DNA of 64,000 nucleotides from Serratia marcescens subsp. marcescens ATCC 13880 (GCF_017299535.1 NZ_CP071238.1:3596001-3660000), one strand, 5' to 3'. Positions 48,355-58,476 are shown, numbered from the stretch's first letter. Numbers and translations: made by a program. Notes: generated by a model not told the origin, from the sequence alone.

Positions 48355-50012
48355 GCGGCGGCGTTGCGCGCCTGAATAGCGCGAGAGACGGTATCGAGGA
48401 GTTCCGGAATGTCCATCTTCGGCAGCATCACTTCGATGAAGGCCAGCCGCTCGTCGTCCGCGACCTCGCGCAGCGCCTGACGCAATCCGTCCGGATCGCA
48501 GACCCGCAACGCCTTCACCGGCCGCTCACCGGCCAGCGCCGTCGGCAACTGCGTCCAGTTCCAGCGCGCGATGTCGTTATAACTTTGCTCCGGCCCGTGG
48601 ATCGCGCGCTCAACGGTATACCCCTGATTGTTCAACACGAAGATCACCGGTTTAAGCCCGTCGCGCAGCATCGATCCCAGTTCCTGCACGGTTAACTGCG
48701 CGGCGCCGTCACCGATCAGCAATACTGCCCGGCGCTGCGGTTCGGCGGTCTGCACGCCGAACGTCGCCGGCAGGGTATAGCCGATCGATCCCCAGAGCGA
48801 CTGCACGATCAGGCGGCAGCCACGCGGCAACGTCAGCGCCGCCGCGCCGAAACAGGCGGTGCCCTGATCGGCCAGCACGATATCCCCCGGCCGCAGGAAA
48901 TCCTGTATCTGCCGCCAGAAGGCGTGCTGATCCAGCCGTTCCCCATCGCCTTCCGGCAGCGCCGGGCGAACGATCGGCGGCAATGGCCAACGCGACGCCA
49001 GCGACAGGCTCAGGCGGTGCAATGCCTGCACCGCCTCGCGCATCGGAATGCGGCTAAAGCGCCGCCGCCCGACCCAGGCTTCGAACGGCTGAATATCGAT
49101 GCATTTTTCCACCGGCAGATGATGCGTGAAACCGGCGGTAATGGTGTCGGTCAAGCGTACGCCGACGTTGATCACCACATCGGCGTTTTCGATCAATTGT
49201 TTCACCGCCGGATCGCTGGCGCCGCCGCAGTAGGTACCAACGAAACCGGCGCGGTTCTCGTCCAGCACGCCCTTGCCGAGCAGCAGCGTCGCGTGCGGCA
49301 TATCGACCTCCTGCAGCCACTCGTCCAGCGCCGCTTCGGCGCCGAAGCGATCGGCCAGGAAGTCCGCCAGCAGCGACACCCGCCGCGCCGACAGCAGCTT
49401 TTCGCGCGCTGCGGCGATAAACGCCTGCAATGCGCTCTGCGACAGTTTGGCCTGACGCAACATCAACGGCGCCGGTTTATTCGGCAGCGGCGCCTGCGCG
49501 ACGTCGCTGGGCAACATCAGGTAAACCGGGCGATGTTCCAGCAAGACGACGCCGATCAGGCGGTCTATCTCCACGGCGGCGTTATCGGCGGTCAGGTTAG
49601 CCTGTGCGACGGTCACCTCTTTGGCTATCCGGGCGAAGTGGGTGAAGTCGCCATCCCCCAGCGAATGGTGCAGCAAATCACCGGCGCGCTGGGCGCGCTG
49701 CGCCGGCGTGCCGACCACGTGGATCACCGGCAGGTATTCGGCGTAGCTGCCGGCCACCCCGTTCAACGCGCTCAGCTCGCCGACGCCAAAGGTGGTGAGC
49801 AGCGCGGCCGCCGGTTTGCAGCGCGCATAGCCATCGGCTGCGTAGGCGGCGTTCAACTCGTTGGCGCAGCCTACCCAGGTGATTTGCGGATGCGCGAGGA
49901 CGTGATCGAGAAATTGCAGGTTGTAATCCCCCGGCACGCCGAAGAAATGACGGATGCCGATTTGGGCCAGACGATCGAGCAGATAATCGGCCACCGTATA
50001 GGTCTGAGTCAT
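48351..50012 (-). CDS. ipdC: Indolepyruvate / phenylpyruvate decarboxylase
   Basis: Thiamine diphosphate-dependent 2-oxo acid decarboxylase. 553 residues: PYR domain (GVPGDYNLQFLDHVL, catalytic Glu in WVGCANELNAAYAADGYAR, HHSLGDG with the paired His) and PP domain with the ThDP motif IGDGAAQLTVQELGSMLRDGLKPVIFVLNN. Converts indole-3-pyruvate to indole-3-acetaldehyde (auxin/tryptophol pathway) or acts on phenylpyruvate. Close to Enterobacter/Klebsiella IpdC; pyruvate decarboxylase activity is less likely but not excluded. Start at 50012 with AGGTGA upstream. Confidence 0.88.
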   Translation of the reverse strand: MTQTYTVADYLLDRLAQIGIRHFFGVPGDYNLQFLDHVLAHPQITWVGCANELNAAYAADGYARCKPAAALLTTFGVGELSALNGVAGSYAEYLPVIHVVGTPAQRAQRAGDLLHHSLGDGDFTHFARIAKEVTVAQANLTADNAAVEIDRLIGVVLLEHRPVYLMLPSDVAQAPLPNKPAPLMLRQAKLSQSALQAFIAAAREKLLSARRVSLLADFLADRFGAEAALDEWLQEVDMPHATLLLGKGVLDENRAGFVGTYCGGASDPAVKQLIENADVVINVGVRLTDTITAGFTHHLPVEKCIDIQPFEAWVGRRRFSRIPMREAVQALHRLSLSLASRWPLPPIVRPALPEGDGERLDQHAFWRQIQDFLRPGDIVLADQGTACFGAAALTLPRGCRLIVQSLWGSIGYTLPATFGVQTAEPQRRAVLLIGDGAAQLTVQELGSMLRDGLKPVIFVLNNQGYTVERAIHGPEQSYNDIARWNWTQLPTALAGERPVKALRVCDPDGLRQALREVADDERLAFIEVMLPKMDIPELLDTVSRAIQARNAAA

Positions 50013-50200
50013 GATCATCACCTGTCTGCAACTGTAGCGATTATCTTAAGTATCGAAGATGCCGTTCAAATTTCGAACAATCACCCCTGCGTCGAACGGC
50101 AACCTGGCGTTACATGCCGGCGCCGTGATCCCTCCCGCGGCAGCGCGAGGTGAAAACGTATACACTCAAAGCACTTCACCTCTCGCCGACAAGGATAACT

Positions 50201-51190
50201 ATGTCTTACCCAGCCTCCCCTTCGCGTTATCAAGATATGGAATACCGGCGCTGCGGCCGCAGCGGGCTGAAGCTGCCCGCCGTCTCACTCGGGCTGTGGC
50301 ACAACTTCGGCGACGCCACGCTGTACGACAACGCCCGCGGCCTGATCCGCTGCGCCTTCGATCGCGGCATTACCCATTTCGATCTGGCCAATAACTACGG
50401 CCCGCCGCCCGGCGCCGCCGAGGAGAACTTTGGCCGCATTCTCAACGCCGATCTGCGGGCCTGGCGCGATGAGCTGATCGTCTCATCCAAAGCCGGTTAC
50501 ACCATGTGGCCCGGCCCCTACGGCGATTGGGGCTCGAAAAAGTACCTGGTCGCCAGCCTCGATCAGAGCCTGAAGCGCATGGGGTTGGAGTATGTGGATA
50601 TCTTTTATCATCATCGGCCGGATCCGGACACGCCGCTGGAAGAAACCATGGCGGCGCTGGATCTGCTGGTGCGCCAGGGCAAAGCGCTGTATGTCGGCCT
50701 GTCCAACTACCCGGCCGAGCGCGCGCGACAGGCGTTCGACATTCTGCAGCGGCTCGGCACGCCGTGCGTGATCCACCAGCCGAAGTATTCGATGTTGGAA
50801 CGCGGGCCGGAGACGGCGTTGCTGGATACGCTGGAGGAACATGGCGTCGGATCTATCGCCTTCTCGCCGCTGGCGGGCGGCCTGCTGACCGATCGCTACC
50901 TGCACGGCATACCGCAAGATTCTCGCGCCGCCAGCGGCAGCCGCTTCCTGCAGCCGGAGCAGCTGACCGCCGAGCGACTGGACAAGGTGCGCCGCCTCGA
51001 TGCGCTGGCGCGGCAACGCGGGCAGAAGCTGTCGCAGATGGCGCTGGCCTGGGTGCTGCGCGGCGATCGCGTTACCTCAGTGCTGATCGGCGCCAGCAAG
51101 AATGCGCAGATAGAAGACGCGGTGGGCATGCTGGCCAATCGTCACTTTAGTGAAGAAGAGCTCGCGCAGATCGAGACAATATTATTGTAA
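50201..51190 (+). CDS. Aldo/keto reductase (YghZ / L-glyceraldehyde 3-phosphate reductase type)
   Basis: 329-residue TIM barrel of AKR14. Conserved blocks: FDLANNYGPPPGAAEENFGR (catalytic Asp and Tyr), IVSSKAGYTMWPGPYGDWGSKKYL (Lys), DIFYHHRPDPDTPLEET (His) and the cofactor loop SVLIGASKNAQIEDA. Family reduces L-glyceraldehyde 3-phosphate and methylglyoxal with NADPH. Start at 50201; upstream frame to 50150 is not used. Divergent from ipdC. Confidence 0.9.
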   Translation: MSYPASPSRYQDMEYRRCGRSGLKLPAVSLGLWHNFGDATLYDNARGLIRCAFDRGITHFDLANNYGPPPGAAEENFGRILNADLRAWRDELIVSSKAGYTMWPGPYGDWGSKKYLVASLDQSLKRMGLEYVDIFYHHRPDPDTPLEETMAALDLLVRQGKALYVGLSNYPAERARQAFDILQRLGTPCVIHQPKYSMLERGPETALLDTLEEHGVGSIAFSPLAGGLLTDRYLHGIPQDSRAASGSRFLQPEQLTAERLDKVRRLDALARQRGQKLSQMALAWVLRGDRVTSVLIGASKNAQIEDAVGMLANRHFSEEELAQIETILL

Positions 51191-51412
51191 TCGTTTACAA
51201 ATTCCGCCGTTCAATCGAGCGGCGCTACCCCAGAAAAATCTCAAATCTTAACCTCCTGCATCATTTTCAGAGTGGCTCTCAGATTCAACCCTATGCGCCG
51301 GCGCTATGATGCCGATATTGCAGCAAAAATAACGATAAGGCCGCTTTTAAACTGATGAACGCGCTTCATAAAGTGACAAACGGCCAGGCCGCGCAAGCGG
51401 GAAGGAGAAGCC

Positions 51413-51823
51413 ATGTTTAAACCTCTGCTCTTGGCCGCCATTTTGGCGGCGACGGTACTGCCCGCCGCACAGCAGGCGCATGCCGAAGGGATCAGCATCG
51501 ATCTGATGCCGGGCGTTTCATTGCGCATCGGCGATCAGGATAACCGCGGCCGCTATTGGGATGGTTACGATTGGCGGGATCGCGACTGGTGGCAAGGCCA
51601 TCAGGGGCGTTATCTCGGCGACCGCAGCCGTCGCGGTTACTACTGGGACGGCTATCGCTGGCGCGATGGCGACTACTGGCGTAAACACTATTACTACCAT
51701 GAAGGACGCTATCGTAAATACGACAAACACTACGATAAGCACCACTGGAAGAAAGAGAAAAAGCACCACCACGATCATGACCGCGATCGCTGGCGCCGCC
51801 ACGGCGATGACGACCGCGATTAA
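51413..51823 (+). CDS. ypeC: DUF2502 secreted protein YpeC
   Basis: 136 residues, signal peptide ending near QQAHAEG, then the family core VSLRIGDQDNRGRYWDGYDWRDRDWW repeated as RSRRGYYWDGYRWRDGDYWR, ending in a His/Lys/Asp-rich tail (KHYDKHHWKKEKKHHHDHD) that could bind divalent metal. It lies next to mntH, as in E. coli. Function unknown. Start has AAGGAG upstream. Confidence 0.88.
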   Translation: MFKPLLLAAILAATVLPAAQQAHAEGISIDLMPGVSLRIGDQDNRGRYWDGYDWRDRDWWQGHQGRYLGDRSRRGYYWDGYRWRDGDYWRKHYYYHEGRYRKYDKHYDKHHWKKEKKHHHDHDRDRWRRHGDDDRD

Positions 51824-51864
51824 CGACGACGGGCCGGCGCAACGCCGGCCCGCACTGTTTTTGC

Positions 51865-53100
51865 TTACAGCACGCTGCCGATCAGCAGGTAGCCGTTCAA
51901 TCCCACCACCACCAGCACGATCAGCTTGCCCAGGTTTTGCACCAGCGGGCCGTTGACCATTTCCCCCATCAGCGCCCGATTGCCGGTGAAAGCCAGCAGC
52001 GGCACCAACGCCAGCGCAATGCCGAAGCTGAGCAGCACCTGGCTCAGCACCAGAATGCGCGTCGCATCCATCCCCAACATGATGACGATAAACGACGGCA
52101 GCATGGTCACCGCGCGCCGCAGCCACAGCGGAATATGGAAACGCACGAACCCCTGCATCACCACCTGCCCCGCCAACGTGCCGACCACGGTAGAAGAGAG
52201 GCCGGCCGCCACCAGGCTCAGGCCGAACACGGTGGCGGCGGCGTGCCCGAGCAGCGGTTGCAGCGTCAGGTAAGCCACGTCGAGATCGGCGATGCCGCTG
52301 TGGCCGCTGAAATGAAACGCGGCGGCGGCGGTGGCCATCATCGCCAGATTGACGAAACCGGCGATGGTCATGGCCACGGCGACGTCGACTTTGGTGGCGG
52401 CATAGCGTTCCGCCTTGTCGTGCTCGCCGCCGATTTGGGTGAGCGACGAATGCAGATAGATCACGTGCGGCATGATGGTGGCGCCCAATACCCCGGCAGC
52501 CAGGAATACCGCATCGCCGTTAGGCAGATCGGGCAACGCCATGCCTTTCAGCAGCGGCGCAAGCTGCGGCTGGGAAAACGCCAGCTCGACGATGTAGGCG
52601 GCGGCGACGAACAACAACAGGCCGCCGATCACCAGCTCCAGCGGCTTTTGCCCGCGCTTTTGCAGCATCAGAATTAAAAAGGTGGCGATGCCGGTCAGCA
52701 CTGCGCCCTGCAACAAAGAGACGCCGAGCAACAGCTTGAAACCGATCGCCGCGCCGATAAACTCGGCCAGATCGGTCGCCATGGCGATGATCTCCGCCTG
52801 TACCCAATAGGCCCACACCGCCGGCCGCGGAAAGCGATCGCGAATATGCTCGGCCAGATTTTTCCCGGTGGCGATCCCCAGCTTGGCGGACAACAGCTGG
52901 ATCAGCATCGCCATCACATTGGCCCAAACCACCACCCACAGCAGGCTGTAGCCGAATGAGGCGCCGGCCTGGATGTTGGTGGCGAAGTTGCCGGGATCGA
53001 TATAGCCGATAGCGGCGATGAAGGCGGGCCCCATGAGCGAGAGTTTGATTTTTCTGGCGGAGCGACCGGAGGTGGTTTCAACCACGCGACTGTTCAGCAT
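51865..53100 (-). CDS. mntH: Mn(II)/H+ symporter MntH (Nramp)
   Basis: 411-residue, 11-helix Nramp transporter importing Mn2+ (and Fe2+). Motifs: [24 protein letters not shown] with DPGN (TM1 metal site) and [14 protein letters not shown] with MPH (TM6 metal site). The start at 53100 gives the family N-terminus MLNSRVVET; the frame to 53232 is open without similarity. A Fur-like box lies about 50 bases upstream. Confidence 0.96.
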   Translation of the reverse strand: MLNSRVVETTSGRSARKIKLSLMGPAFIAAIGYIDPGNFATNIQAGASFGYSLLWVVVWANVMAMLIQLLSAKLGIATGKNLAEHIRDRFPRPAVWAYWVQAEIIAMATDLAEFIGAAIGFKLLLGVSLLQGAVLTGIATFLILMLQKRGQKPLELVIGGLLLFVAAAYIVELAFSQPQLAPLLKGMALPDLPNGDAVFLAAGVLGATIMPHVIYLHSSLTQIGGEHDKAERYAATKVDVAVAMTIAGFVNLAMMATAAAAFHFSGHSGIADLDVAYLTLQPLLGHAAATVFGLSLVAAGLSSTVVGTLAGQVVMQGFVRFHIPLWLRRAVTMLPSFIVIMLGMDATRILVLSQVLLSFGIALALVPLLAFTGNRALMGEMVNGPLVQNLGKLIVLVVVGLNGYLLIGSVL

Positions 53101-53146
53101 ATGTTGAACCCTTACTGAAATTACGTTTATCTCCACTCTATATAAA

Positions 53147-53161
53147 TGATAATAATTATCA
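53147..53161. promoter_or_regulatory. Fur-like operator upstream of mntH
   Basis: Palindrome TGATAATAATTATCA, close to the Fur consensus, at 47 bases before the mntH start. Control of mntH by Fur and MntR is established in enterobacteria; I saw no clear MntR box. Confidence 0.7.
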
Positions 53162-53477
53162 AGCGCATTTGGAGCGGTAAAACTTATCTCTGTAATAGCC
53201 AACATTAACGGTTTTATCGAAGGGTTCAGCACGAAGCTTGCCGATTTCCGTGCTTTTGGGATGGGATTTTGGCTGCAATACCCCTGAAAGACAGGTTAGC
53301 ACAAGAATACGAATTTCCTATTGCTGCTTTAACATCTTGATTTTTTATGCTTTTGCGCAACACTTTAGGAGAACTCCCACTATGATTTTCCATATTTGCA
53401 ATAGAAGTCTCGTTTTTAAACGTAGCGTTACATAAAATGACAGCCGAAATTCAGCCTGCCTCAAATTTGGAGCAAAC
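53162..53477. other. nupC leader region
   Basis: The rest of the 377-base mntH/nupC divergent spacer. It contains a short frame (53382-53435, 17 codons) with AGGAG ten bases upstream, which may be a leader peptide or chance. I could not identify the CRP or CytR sites known for E. coli nupC. Confidence 0.4.
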
Positions 53478-54665
53478 ATGTCCCATATTGCGCACTTTGC
53501 GTTGGCGATAGTGGTGGTGGCGATCCTGGCCCTGTTGGTGTGCCGCGATCGTAAAAGCATCCGCATTCGCTATGTTATTCAACTACTGGTTATCGAAGTA
53601 CTGCTGGCCTACTTTTTCCTGCATTCGGAAGCGGGTTTGGGCTTCGTAAAAGGATTCGCCGCGCTGTTTGACAAACTGCTCGGGTTTGCGGGACAAGGGA
53701 CTGATTTCGTGTTCGGCGGCATGGGCGACAAAGGCCTGGCGTTCTTCTTCCTGAAGGTGCTGTGCCCAATCGTCTTCATTTCGGCGCTGATCGGTATTCT
53801 GCAGTACATCAAGGTGCTGCCGTTCATCATCCGCATTATCGGCACCGTGCTGTCGAAAGTGAACGGCATGGGCAAGCTGGAGTCGTTTAACGCCGTCAGC
53901 TCGCTGATCCTGGGGCAATCCGAAAACTTCATCGCCTACAAGGATATCCTGGGCAAGATGTCGGAAAAGCGCATGTACACCATGGCGGCGACCGCGATGT
54001 CTACGGTTTCCATGTCCATCGTCGGCGCCTACATGACCATGCTGGACGCCAAGTTCGTGGTGGCGGCGCTGGTATTGAACATGTTCAGCACCTTTATCGT
54101 GCTGTCGCTGGTCAACCCGTACGACACCAATAAAGAAGAAGAGCTGCACCTCGGCAACCTGCACGAAGGCCAGAGCTTCTTTGAAATGCTGGGTGAATAC
54201 ATCCTGGCGGGCTTCAAAGTAGCGATTATCGTCGCCGCGATGCTGATTGGCTTCATCGCCCTGATCGCCGCGCTCAACGGTGTGTTCAGCGCCATTTTCG
54301 GCCTGAGCTTCCAGGAAATCCTCGGCTACTTCTTCTATCCATTCGCCTGGATCATGGGCATCCCTAAACACGAAGCCCTGCAGGTTGGCAGCATCATGGC
54401 GACCAAACTGGTTTCCAACGAATTCGTGGCCATGATGGAACTGCAGAAAGTCTCTGCCGAGCTGTCGCCGCGCAGCCTGGGGATCCTGTCGGTGTTCCTG
54501 GTGTCCTTCGCCAACTTCTCTTCCATCGGCATCGTGGCCGGTGCGATCAAGGGCCTGAACGAACACCAGGGCAACGTGGTGTCACGCTTTGGCCTGAAGC
54601 TGGTGTACGGCTCTACGCTGGTCAGCATCCTGTCCGCTTCCATCGCGGGTCTGGTGCTGGGCTAA
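53478..54665 (+). CDS. nupC: Nucleoside permease NupC
   Basis: Concentrative nucleoside:H+ symporter of the inner membrane, 395 residues (E. coli 400). Signature blocks: [58 protein letters not shown] segment ([18 protein letters not shown]), [20 protein letters not shown] and [19 protein letters not shown]. Start at 53478 with GGAGC upstream. Single gene, ending at an intrinsic terminator. Confidence 0.96.
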   Translation: MSHIAHFALAIVVVAILALLVCRDRKSIRIRYVIQLLVIEVLLAYFFLHSEAGLGFVKGFAALFDKLLGFAGQGTDFVFGGMGDKGLAFFFLKVLCPIVFISALIGILQYIKVLPFIIRIIGTVLSKVNGMGKLESFNAVSSLILGQSENFIAYKDILGKMSEKRMYTMAATAMSTVSMSIVGAYMTMLDAKFVVAALVLNMFSTFIVLSLVNPYDTNKEEELHLGNLHEGQSFFEMLGEYILAGFKVAIIVAAMLIGFIALIAALNGVFSAIFGLSFQEILGYFFYPFAWIMGIPKHEALQVGSIMATKLVSNEFVAMMELQKVSAELSPRSLGILSVFLVSFANFSSIGIVAGAIKGLNEHQGNVVSRFGLKLVYGSTLVSILSASIAGLVLG

Positions 54666-54687
54666 GCCTCGAACCGGCCAGGATAAC

Positions 54688-54712
54688 AAGGCGCCTGCGG
54701 GCGCCTTTTTTA
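54688..54712 (+). terminator. nupC intrinsic terminator
   Basis: AAGGCGCC/GGCGCCTT hairpin with T-run, 23 bases after nupC. Confidence 0.9.
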
Positions 54713-54749
54713 TTGGCTGGCCTTCGGCGAAGGTGGAATAATGCAAAGC

Positions 54750-54777
54750 AAAAAGCCGACCCTAAGGTCGGCTTTTT
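54750..54777 (-). terminator. Terminator of the tRNA-Ala operon
   Basis: AAAAAGCCGACC/GGTCGGCTTTTT hairpin, downstream (minus strand) of the second tRNA-Ala. Confidence 0.9.
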
Positions 54778-54783
54778 AAATGG

Positions 54784-54859
<76 letters not shown>

Positions 54860-54919
54860 ACAAAAGTGGTACGCGTTGACCGGCGTTACGGTATTCCCCA
54901 ACCTCTCTGAGAAGAAGGT

Positions 54920-54995
<76 letters not shown>

Positions 54996-55029
54996 GTTCC
55001 ACAATCACTTTGTGCTGTGAACGGGGCGC

Positions 55030-55058
55030 ATAATATGAAACCCGCTCAAAGCTGTCAA
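55030..55058 (-). promoter_or_regulatory. Promoter of the tRNA-Ala operon
   Basis: On the minus strand TTGACA (55053-55058) and TATTAT (55030-55035) with a 17-base spacer, followed by the GC-rich discriminator GCGCCCCG typical of stringently controlled stable-RNA promoters. Confidence 0.85.
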
Positions 55059-55303
55059 CGGCTAAATTGAATTACTGAATCAAGCGTTGAAAAAGCCGCC
55101 AAATCAGCATCTTTGGCGCCAAAAAATCATCACTTTGCGCAGAGTTCATCCATTTTGCGCGCTACATCTCAAAATGGCGAAAGACCCTGCATATCACGTT
55201 GATTTTTAATTAACGGAATGTTAGCGAAATGCGCTTGAGTCGGACTCCCGAGCGGCATAGACTGCCCGCGCCATAAACTTCATTACTATAAACCGAGTCC
55301 GTC
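55059..55303. other. Intergenic region before the FNT-family gene
   Basis: About 245 bases, AT-rich in the last half. It must hold the promoter of the FNT gene; no regulator site recognised and no gene called. Confidence 0.4.
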
Positions 55304-56089
55304 ATGTCTTTGCATTCACCAAAAGAAATCGCCGCCCTCGCCGTTCAGGCCGGGGTAAACAAAAGCCGCGCCCCGCTCGCTAATCTGCTGATTCTGGGCT
55401 TTCTCGCCGGCGCCTTTATCGCCACCGGCTTCCTGCTGGATATTCACGTCATCGGCACCCTGCCGGCCGAATGGGGCTCTTTCGGCGCGCTGTTGGGCGC
55501 AGCGGTCTTTCCTATCGGCCTGATCCTGACCATTCTGGCCGGCGGCGAACTGTTGACCGGCAACATGATGACCTTGCCGATGGCCTGGTTTGCCCGTGAA
55601 ATTCCCGCTATCGCCGTGCTGCGCAACTGGTTTTGGGTCACCCTGGCCAACCTGGCCGGCAGCGTGGCCGTCGCCTACTTTTTCGGCCACCTGCTGGGCC
55701 TGACCGAAGGCGCGTTTTTGCATAAGACGCTGGCGATCGCGCAGGCCAAAGTGGATGCGGACTTCCTGCACGCCTTCATCTCCGGCGTCGGCTGCAACTG
55801 GCTGGTGTGCCTGGCGGTGTGGTTAGCCTTCGCCAGCAAGGATGTGCCGGGCAAAGTGATCGGCATGTGGTTCCCGGTCATGGCTTTTGTCGCCATCGGC
55901 TTCCAGCACGTGGTGGCGAACATGTTCATCATCCCGGCGGCCATCTTTGCCGGCGGCATGGGCTGGGAGCAGTACCTGCCTAATTTCGTCGCGGTATTTC
56001 TCGGCAATGCGCTGGGCGGCGCCGGCTTTGTCGGGCTGATGTATTTCCTCGCCTACCGTCCGGGCTTACCGGCCGGCGAGCAAGCCTGA
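55304..56089 (+). CDS. Formate/nitrite transporter family (FNT) channel
   Basis: 261-residue, six-helix FNT protein. Family motifs: AGAFIATGFLLDIHVIG, ILAGGELLTGNMMTLP (FNT signature 1), VGCNWLVCLAVWLAFASKDVPGKVIGMWFPVMAFVAIGFQHVVANMFIIPAAIF (signature region with the channel His in GFQHVVANM). More like the YrhG/FdhC subgroup than FocA. Likely formate or a related small acid. Distinct from the YfdC paralogue earlier in the window. Confidence 0.88.
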   Translation: MSLHSPKEIAALAVQAGVNKSRAPLANLLILGFLAGAFIATGFLLDIHVIGTLPAEWGSFGALLGAAVFPIGLILTILAGGELLTGNMMTLPMAWFAREIPAIAVLRNWFWVTLANLAGSVAVAYFFGHLLGLTEGAFLHKTLAIAQAKVDADFLHAFISGVGCNWLVCLAVWLAFASKDVPGKVIGMWFPVMAFVAIGFQHVVANMFIIPAAIFAGGMGWEQYLPNFVAVFLGNALGGAGFVGLMYFLAYRPGLPAGEQA

Positions 56090-56100
56090 CAGCAAGCAAT

Positions 56101-56135
56101 AAAAAAAGCCCCGGGATTGCTCCACGGGGCTTTTT
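56101..56135 (+). terminator. Bidirectional terminator between FNT gene and gltX
   Basis: AAGCCCCG/CGGGGCTT stem with A-run and T-run on either side; serves both convergent genes. Confidence 0.9.
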
Positions 56136-56157
56136 CATTTATGGCGTATCAACCTAA

Positions 56158-57573
56158 TCAGGCTTGCGCTTCACGCTCGGCGATGTAAGCCAGCGCCATG
56201 TCGATGCGCTGCAGCGAACGCTTCTGGCCGATCGCATGCACAGTCACGTCCATGCCTGGCGACTGGCCGGCGCCGGTCACCGCGACGCGCAGCGGCATGC
56301 CGACTTTACCCATGCCGACACCCAGCTCATCCGCCGTGCCCTGAATGGCGTCATGCACATTTTCCGGCGTCCAGACGGTGATGGCGGCCAGCTTGGCGCG
56401 CACCGCTTCCAGCGGCTGACGCGCGACCGGGCGCAGGTGCTTCTTGGCGGCGTCGGCGTCAAACTCGCTGAAATCTGCGTAGAAGTAACGGCAAGACTCC
56501 GCCATCTCTTTCAGCGTTTTGCAACGCTCGCCCAGCAGCTTGACGATGTCTTTCAGTTCCGGGCCGTTGCGGGTTTCAATGCCCAGTTGCTCAACGTGCC
56601 ATGCCAGATGCACCGCCACTTCTTCCGCCGGCATATGGTTGATGTAGTGGTGGTTCAGCCACTGCAGCTTCTCGGTGTTGAACGCGCTGGCGGATTTGTT
56701 GATCGCTTCCAGCGTGAAGAACTCTTTCATCTCATCGATGGAGAAGATCTCCTGATCGCCGTGGGACCAGCCCAGACGCACCAGGTAGTTCAGCAGCGCC
56801 TGCGGCAGATAGCCGTCGTCGCGATACTGCATGACGCCCACCGCGCCGTGGCGCTTGGACAGTTTTTTACCGTCGTCGCCGAGGATCATCGACACGTGCG
56901 CGTATTCCGGCACCGGCGCGCCCAGCGCTTTGAGAATGTTGATCTGGCGCGGGGTGTTGTTGATGTGGTCTTCACCGCGGATCACATGGGTGATTTCCAT
57001 GTCCCAGTCATCGACGACGACGCAGAAGTTATAGGTTGGCGAACCGTCGGTGCGGCGGATGATCAGATCGTCCAGCTCCTGGTTGCTGAATCCGATCGGG
57101 CCGCGAATTTTGTCGTCGAAGATCACCGAGCCTTCCTGCGGGTTACGGAAGCGCACCACGTGCGGCTCGTCGTCGGTGTGGCTGCACTGGCTGTCGCGGC
57201 AGTGGCCGTCGTAACGCGGCTTCTCGCCGTTTTCCATCTGCTTCTCGCGCAGCGCTTCCAGACGTTCCTTGGAGCAATAGCATTTATACGCCGTGCCCTG
57301 CTCCAGCATCTCATCGATGACCGCGTTGTAGCGATCGAAACGCTTGGTCTGGAAATACGGGCCTTCATCCCAATCCAGGTTCAACCAGTTCATGCCATCC
57401 ATAATTGCGTCGATCGCGTCCTGGGTCGAACGTTCCAGATCGGTATCTTCGATACGCAGAACGAACTCACCGCCCGCATGGCGGCTGAACAACCAGGAAT
57501 AAAGTGCGGTACGCGCGCCGCCGACGTGAAGATAGCCGGTCGGGCTCGGTGCAAAACGGGTTTTGATTTTCAT
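56158..57573 (-). CDS. gltX: Glutamyl-tRNA synthetase
   Basis: Class I aminoacyl-tRNA synthetase charging tRNA-Glu. 471 residues, as in E. coli. HIGH-type motif [11 protein letters not shown] (about residues 9-19), zinc-site cysteines CYCSKE and CRDSQCSH, and the KMSKS-type loop KLSKRHG. Start at 57573; the frame to 57663 is not used. Beside the valUXY-lysV tRNA operon, as in E. coli. Confidence 0.97.
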   Translation of the reverse strand: MKIKTRFAPSPTGYLHVGGARTALYSWLFSRHAGGEFVLRIEDTDLERSTQDAIDAIMDGMNWLNLDWDEGPYFQTKRFDRYNAVIDEMLEQGTAYKCYCSKERLEALREKQMENGEKPRYDGHCRDSQCSHTDDEPHVVRFRNPQEGSVIFDDKIRGPIGFSNQELDDLIIRRTDGSPTYNFCVVVDDWDMEITHVIRGEDHINNTPRQINILKALGAPVPEYAHVSMILGDDGKKLSKRHGAVGVMQYRDDGYLPQALLNYLVRLGWSHGDQEIFSIDEMKEFFTLEAINKSASAFNTEKLQWLNHHYINHMPAEEVAVHLAWHVEQLGIETRNGPELKDIVKLLGERCKTLKEMAESCRYFYADFSEFDADAAKKHLRPVARQPLEAVRAKLAAITVWTPENVHDAIQGTADELGVGMGKVGMPLRVAVTGAGQSPGMDVTVHAIGQKRSLQRIDMALAYIAEREAQA

Positions 57574-57822
57574 TGGGTTCACTGCCTTATTACGCAACGC
57601 GTGTCGGCGGTTGCCGACGATTGCTCGGAATTGAAAAAAGAGTGGACGACATTGTATCACCACGCGCTAATTCCTCAACGCCGACACGATATTGCGCCGG
57701 TCGATTTCGCGCGTTTTGCGGCGAGTTTCGCATAGCATCGCGCAAAGAATCGGCGCTGCTGGCGATAATTATCGCGCCCTGCCTAAATTTGCGGCGAACG
57801 ATTGAAATCATTTTAAAAAGCG

Positions 57823-57850
57823 TTGACTCACTTTGAACTATCCCTATAAT
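57823..57850 (+). promoter_or_regulatory. Promoter of the tRNA-Val/Lys operon
   Basis: TTGACT (57823-57828) and TATAAT (57845-57850), 16-base spacer, preceded by an AT-rich UP-element-like stretch and followed about 18 bases later by the first tRNA. Confidence 0.85.
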
Positions 57851-57867
57851 GCGACTCCAACAAGACG

Positions 57868-57943
57868 GGGCGATTAGCTCAGTTGGTAGAGCATCTCCTT
57901 TACACGGAGGGGGTCGGCGGTTCGAGCCCGTCATCGCCCACCA
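57868..57943 (+). tRNA. valU: tRNA-Val (anticodon TAC)
   Basis: 76-nt cloverleaf, anticodon loop TTTACAC, encoded CCA. Differs from the next two copies only by a compensatory C4-G69 pair in the acceptor stem (GGGCGAT/ATCGCCC). Confidence 0.97.
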
Positions 57944-57971
57944 TCTTGTTGAGAAAAATGAGAACGAATGA

Positions 57972-58047
57972 GGGTGATTAGCTCAGTTGGTAGAGCATCT
58001 CCTTTACACGGAGGGGGTCGGCGGTTCGAGCCCGTCATCACCCACCA
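57972..58047 (+). tRNA. valX: tRNA-Val (anticodon TAC)
   Basis: 76-nt cloverleaf, acceptor GGGTGAT/ATCACCC, anticodon TAC, encoded CCA. Same sequence as the third copy. Confidence 0.97.
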
Positions 58048-58085
58048 TCATTCTCTCGTTTAGCAGTGCCTGGAAGTCCTGAAGT

Positions 58086-58161
58086 GGGTGATTAGCTCAG
58101 TTGGTAGAGCATCTCCTTTACACGGAGGGGGTCGGCGGTTCGAGCCCGTCATCACCCACCA
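58086..58161 (+). tRNA. valY: tRNA-Val (anticodon TAC)
   Basis: 76-nt cloverleaf identical to the second copy; seven bases before tRNA-Lys. Confidence 0.97.
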
Positions 58162-58168
58162 CTTCTGC

Positions 58169-58244
58169 GGGTCGTTAGCTCAGTTGGTAGAGCAGTTGAC
58201 TTTTAATCAATTGGTCGCAGGTTCGAATCCTGCACGACCCACCA
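58169..58244 (+). tRNA. lysV: tRNA-Lys (anticodon TTT)
   Basis: 76-nt cloverleaf, acceptor GGGTCGT/ACGACCC, anticodon loop CTTTTAA, encoded CCA. Last tRNA of the operon; its 3' part is duplicated downstream. Confidence 0.97.
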
Positions 58245-58251
58245 ATTCAGA

Positions 58252-58277
58252 AAAAAGCGCCTTTTGGCGCTTTTTTC
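58252..58277 (+). terminator. First intrinsic terminator of the tRNA operon
   Basis: AAGCGCC-TTTT-GGCGCTT hairpin with T-run, directly after tRNA-Lys. Confidence 0.9.
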
Positions 58278-58449
58278 GTTTCTGCACCATCCGACTCTGA
58301 CTTCATCTCTCGCCGACAGAGTTCACCGGGTCGTGCAGGATGAAGAACCGTAGAGGTTCGAGCATCGCGCAGCGATACGACAACGCGCAGCGTTGCCCGT
58401 AGGGTGAGGCCACAGGCCGAATCAATCCTGCACGACCCACCAATTCAGA

Positions 58450-58476
58450 GAAAAGCGCCTTTTGGCGCTTTTTTCG
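58450..58476 (+). terminator. Second, duplicated terminator
   Basis: Same AAGCGCC/GGCGCTT hairpin with T-run as the first one, in the second repeat copy. Confidence 0.85.

Noticed and set aside
51191..51412. Regulatory element between the aldo/keto reductase gene and ypeC
   Set aside because: Scanned for hairpins, Fur/Cra/FadR-like sites and small frames; nothing convincing beyond the ypeC ribosome site.
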